Notes under the pieces: model-generated | The model's database searches: none | What the model was told of the DNA's origin: nothing | Seen by the model: only the letters and a program-made list of their open reading frames with translations | Program-made: the position numbers and the translations under genes | Shown here: positions 14,603 through 15,894 of the stretch, one piece after another | How the letters are laid out: each line of letters starts with the position of its first letter | Numbering within the stretch: position 1 is the stretch's first letter | Source: Tyzzerella sp. | Lineage (GTDB): Bacteria > Bacillota > Clostridia > Lachnospirales > Anaerotignaceae | Length of the DNA stretch: 15,894 bases | Assembly: GCA_019415525.1 (NCBI GenBank) | Contig: DXZA01000034.1 | Location: forward strand, 1-15,894 | Direction of reading: 5' to 3'

Positions 14603-15157
14603 GGAAGACAATTAAATGCTAATAAACCAATTAAATGCTAATAAACCAAGTCTATAGTTAACAGAAACATATACAACATCTTCTTTTTTACTATATCGTA
14701 ACCACAAATTTCTAAATATGTTCCTGTTTTATTATTTACATCATATATAGTATAACAGGAAGATTTTTACTATTACTTTTTTGTATATACATCAAGATTT
14801 AACCAATCTGTTGTACCAGCAAGTCCAATAGAATGGGTTCCATCTTCACCATACGTTATTTTCATTTGTATAGCAATTTCTTGTTCTTTACTACAATCAA
14901 GGACATCTTCCTAATTATCGGGGTCAGAAGGGTAGTCCATCTAAGTTCTCCTGTTGGATTTTTCCATATGGTATTACATAATATGTTACAACATTATTCT
15001 CAACAGTTCCAGAAACTTGTCCGAACTTTGTTGTAGCAATAGGGATGGTTTCATTTTTATTTTTGATAGTTTCTTGTGTTGTATTACATCAGGCTACTGC
15101 AATTATAATTGTACAGCTTAATATTTCACAAATAAATTTTTTAAAATATGATTTCAC
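14603..15157 (-). pseudogene. N-terminal part of a lipoprotein-type carboxylesterase (type B), heavily degraded
   Basis: Read on the minus strand from about 15157, a signal-like FKKFICEILSCTIIIAVA is followed by TGA (15089-15091) and then CNTT. The TGA occupies what looks like the lipobox residue before Cys. Next comes FGQVSGTVENNVVTYYVIPYG, the carboxylesterase start in which IPYGK precedes the P-x-GELRW motif. A one-base loss near 14957-14963 leads to NPTGELRWTT in another frame, then PDN followed by a TAG where Trp is expected (14911-14913). EDVLDCSKEQE and TTDWLNLDVYT follow, then more shifts, and the gene ends in VSVNYRL (14649-14669) plus GLLAFN. The family motifs and their order are clear. 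The nucleophile region (GxSxG) is not in this piece. Its continuation is the plus-strand fragment from 15302. Confidence 0.82.
14611..14648. repeat. 19-bp perfect tandem duplication
   Basis: ATTAAATGCTAATAAACCA occurs at 14611-14629 and again, directly adjoining, at 14630-14648. It lies in the esterase remnant next to the left inversion breakpoint. On the minus strand it duplicates the GLLAFN region and adds a 19-nt frameshift. Confidence 0.95.
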
Positions 15158-15301
15158 ATCTTTTAAATCAATAACTTTTGTATTAATATTTTCATATGTA
15201 TAGTTATCTGAATTTGTTAGTATAACAGGCACTTCAACCCTAGAGCTTGATTTTAAACCTATTGCATGTTCAGTAGAGAATACAAAAGCTACTACACTAT
15301 G
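15158..15301 (-). pseudogene. Distal part of the same bglP-like EIIA domain, inverted and internally deleted
   Basis: Minus-strand reading gives HSVVAFVFSTEHAIGLKSSS, matching the middle of a glucose-type EIIA domain with the first active-site His in TEHAIG. It jumps near 15230 from RVEV to PVILTNSDNYTYENIN, the domain's C-terminal end. The segment between them, which normally carries the phosphorylated His in a LIHIGIDT-like motif, is deleted. The open frame runs on without a stop into the esterase signal peptide, so the original gap between the two genes has also been lost. Confidence 0.78.
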
Positions 15302-15370
15302 AAAAGTATTAGATGAAGGTGAAAGTGGAAACTTTGGTCTTATGGATATTAAAAAATCTCTTGATAATCA
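15302..15370 (+). pseudogene. Continuation fragment of the carboxylesterase, on the opposite strand
   Basis: Plus-strand reading KVLDEGESGNFGLMDIKKSL matches the type B carboxylesterase region that follows NYRLG (the SGNFGLMDQ-like motif before the oxyanion/nucleophile part). It is the direct continuation of the minus-strand esterase piece once the inversion is undone, apart from a one-base frame difference at the joint. It ends after about 23 codons where it meets the regulator remnant. Short, but the motif is specific. Confidence 0.68.
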
Positions 15371-15894
15371 TAATTAAATTTATCATAATTATCTATAAAT
15401 GTCGTTGTATCAATTATTTTAACTATTTCCATATTTTCACCAAAAAATCTTTCAAATTTTTTTATAAAAAGAGACAATAGTATATTTTTATAATCACTTA
15501 CAAGGAGTATTTTTGAAATAGATTTTTGATATCTTATCATCATAACAAGATATAATGTTATGGTTTCTATATCTCCTTCAGTAAGTTGAAAATCATAATA
15601 TTTATTTATTATAGACTGAATTTTTTCTGCTAAATCATAAAATAATGGATATTCATTTTTTACAACCAATTCATTATATACATCTTCATGAATATTTTTT
15701 GAAAGAGTTTTAGCATTGATGAAATATAACTTTCAAAACCTAAAAGCTCACTCTCATTAAAATAAAATTTCTCCTCTAAATTTTCACATATATATTCTAT
15801 AAATTCACTTGCTATTTCTTTACTATATTGAAATTTTTCTTTATTATAATTTATAATAAAAGACTTATTTTTTACTACTTCTAAAATATAATAT
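15371..15894 (-). pseudogene. Second PRD-type PTS regulator, frameshifted, truncated and running off the window
   Basis: Minus-strand reading from the window edge gives a PRD start (EIASEFIEYICENLEEKFYF then NESELLGFESYISSM). A one-base loss at about 15713-15717 moves the frame, which resumes as AKTLSKNIHEDVYNELVVKN and EYPLFYDLAEKIQSI. The PRD ends with LTEGDIETITLYLVMMIRYQ, and an EIIB-like domain begins with SKILLVSDYKNILLSL. The protein breaks off in that domain at about 15371, where esterase DNA takes over, so the C-terminal end is lost. The intact-looking frame 15349-15669 is only the part after the frameshift. Architecture resembles BglG/LicR-type regulators. It was probably the partner of the dead bglP-like gene. 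Confidence 0.78.

Noticed and set aside
14833..15036. A plus-strand 67-residue reading frame
   Set aside because: It lies opposite the recognisable esterase remnant, has no ribosome binding site and matches no family pattern.
9429..15157. Stop-codon reassignment as the reason for the in-frame TAG, TGA and TAA codons
   Set aside because: Intact genes here use TAG (LysR and the cupin-encoding gene), TGA (FMN reductase) and TAA (alcohol dehydrogenase) as normal stops. In region 4 the internal stops occur together with frameshifts and deletions, which points to decay.
14598..15306. An insertion sequence or invertible promoter switch behind the inversion
   Set aside because: Only 5-bp inverted matches flank the segment. 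There are no terminal repeats or recombinase gene, and the contents are inactive gene fragments rather than a promoter.

Overview
The window is AT-rich, with strong GGAGG-type ribosome binding sites, tight mostly minus-strand operons, PRD-type sugar regulators and a MATE transporter fused to a cytidylate-kinase-like domain. This points to a low-GC anaerobic member of the Bacillota, probably a Clostridia/Lachnospirales-type gut bacterium. The genus cannot be fixed from the sequence alone. No tRNA, rRNA, CRISPR array, insertion sequence or phage gene was seen.

Region 1 (1-2650): a two-gene minus-strand unit encodes a MarR-family repressor followed by the MATE efflux transporter/kinase-like fusion. 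A 34-bp inverted repeat overlaps the -10 element and transcription start of a good promoter and is the likely MarR operator. Terminator hairpins close both ends of the unit.

Region 2 (2690-9420): a working lactose/cellobiose-family PTS operon on the minus strand runs EIIA, EIIB, EIIC, GH1 6-phospho-beta-glucosidase, ROK kinase, with a hairpin between the last two genes. A divergent PRD-containing PTS regulator lies upstream and shares a 190-bp control region with repeated TTAGGAAA-like boxes. Together the genes should import and phosphorylate a beta-glucoside such as cellobiose, hydrolyse it to glucose 6-phosphate plus a free sugar or aglycone, and phosphorylate the free sugar.

Region 3 (9425-14131): a five-gene minus-strand operon diverges from a LysR regulator. 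In transcription order it encodes a small lipoprotein with a cyclophilin-like domain, an NAD(P)H:flavin reductase-like protein with a CX2CX2CX7C motif, a hexapeptide acetyltransferase, an iron-type alcohol dehydrogenase and a carboxymuconolactone decarboxylase-cupin protein. The last gene is interrupted by one in-frame TAG. The set looks like a redox/aldehyde or electrophile response cassette, which is an inference from family content.

Region 4 (14132-15894): a gene graveyard. It holds a 5'-truncated bglP-like PTS permease, a lipoprotein-type carboxylesterase and a second PRD-type regulator, all broken by frameshifts and stops. The most informative observation is that both the permease EIIA domain and the esterase are split onto opposite strands at the same two points. 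Turning 14603-15301 around rejoins the EIIA halves in frame and the esterase halves in order, so an approximately 0.7-kb inversion occurred here. A dead beta-glucoside system therefore sits about 5 kb from a live one.
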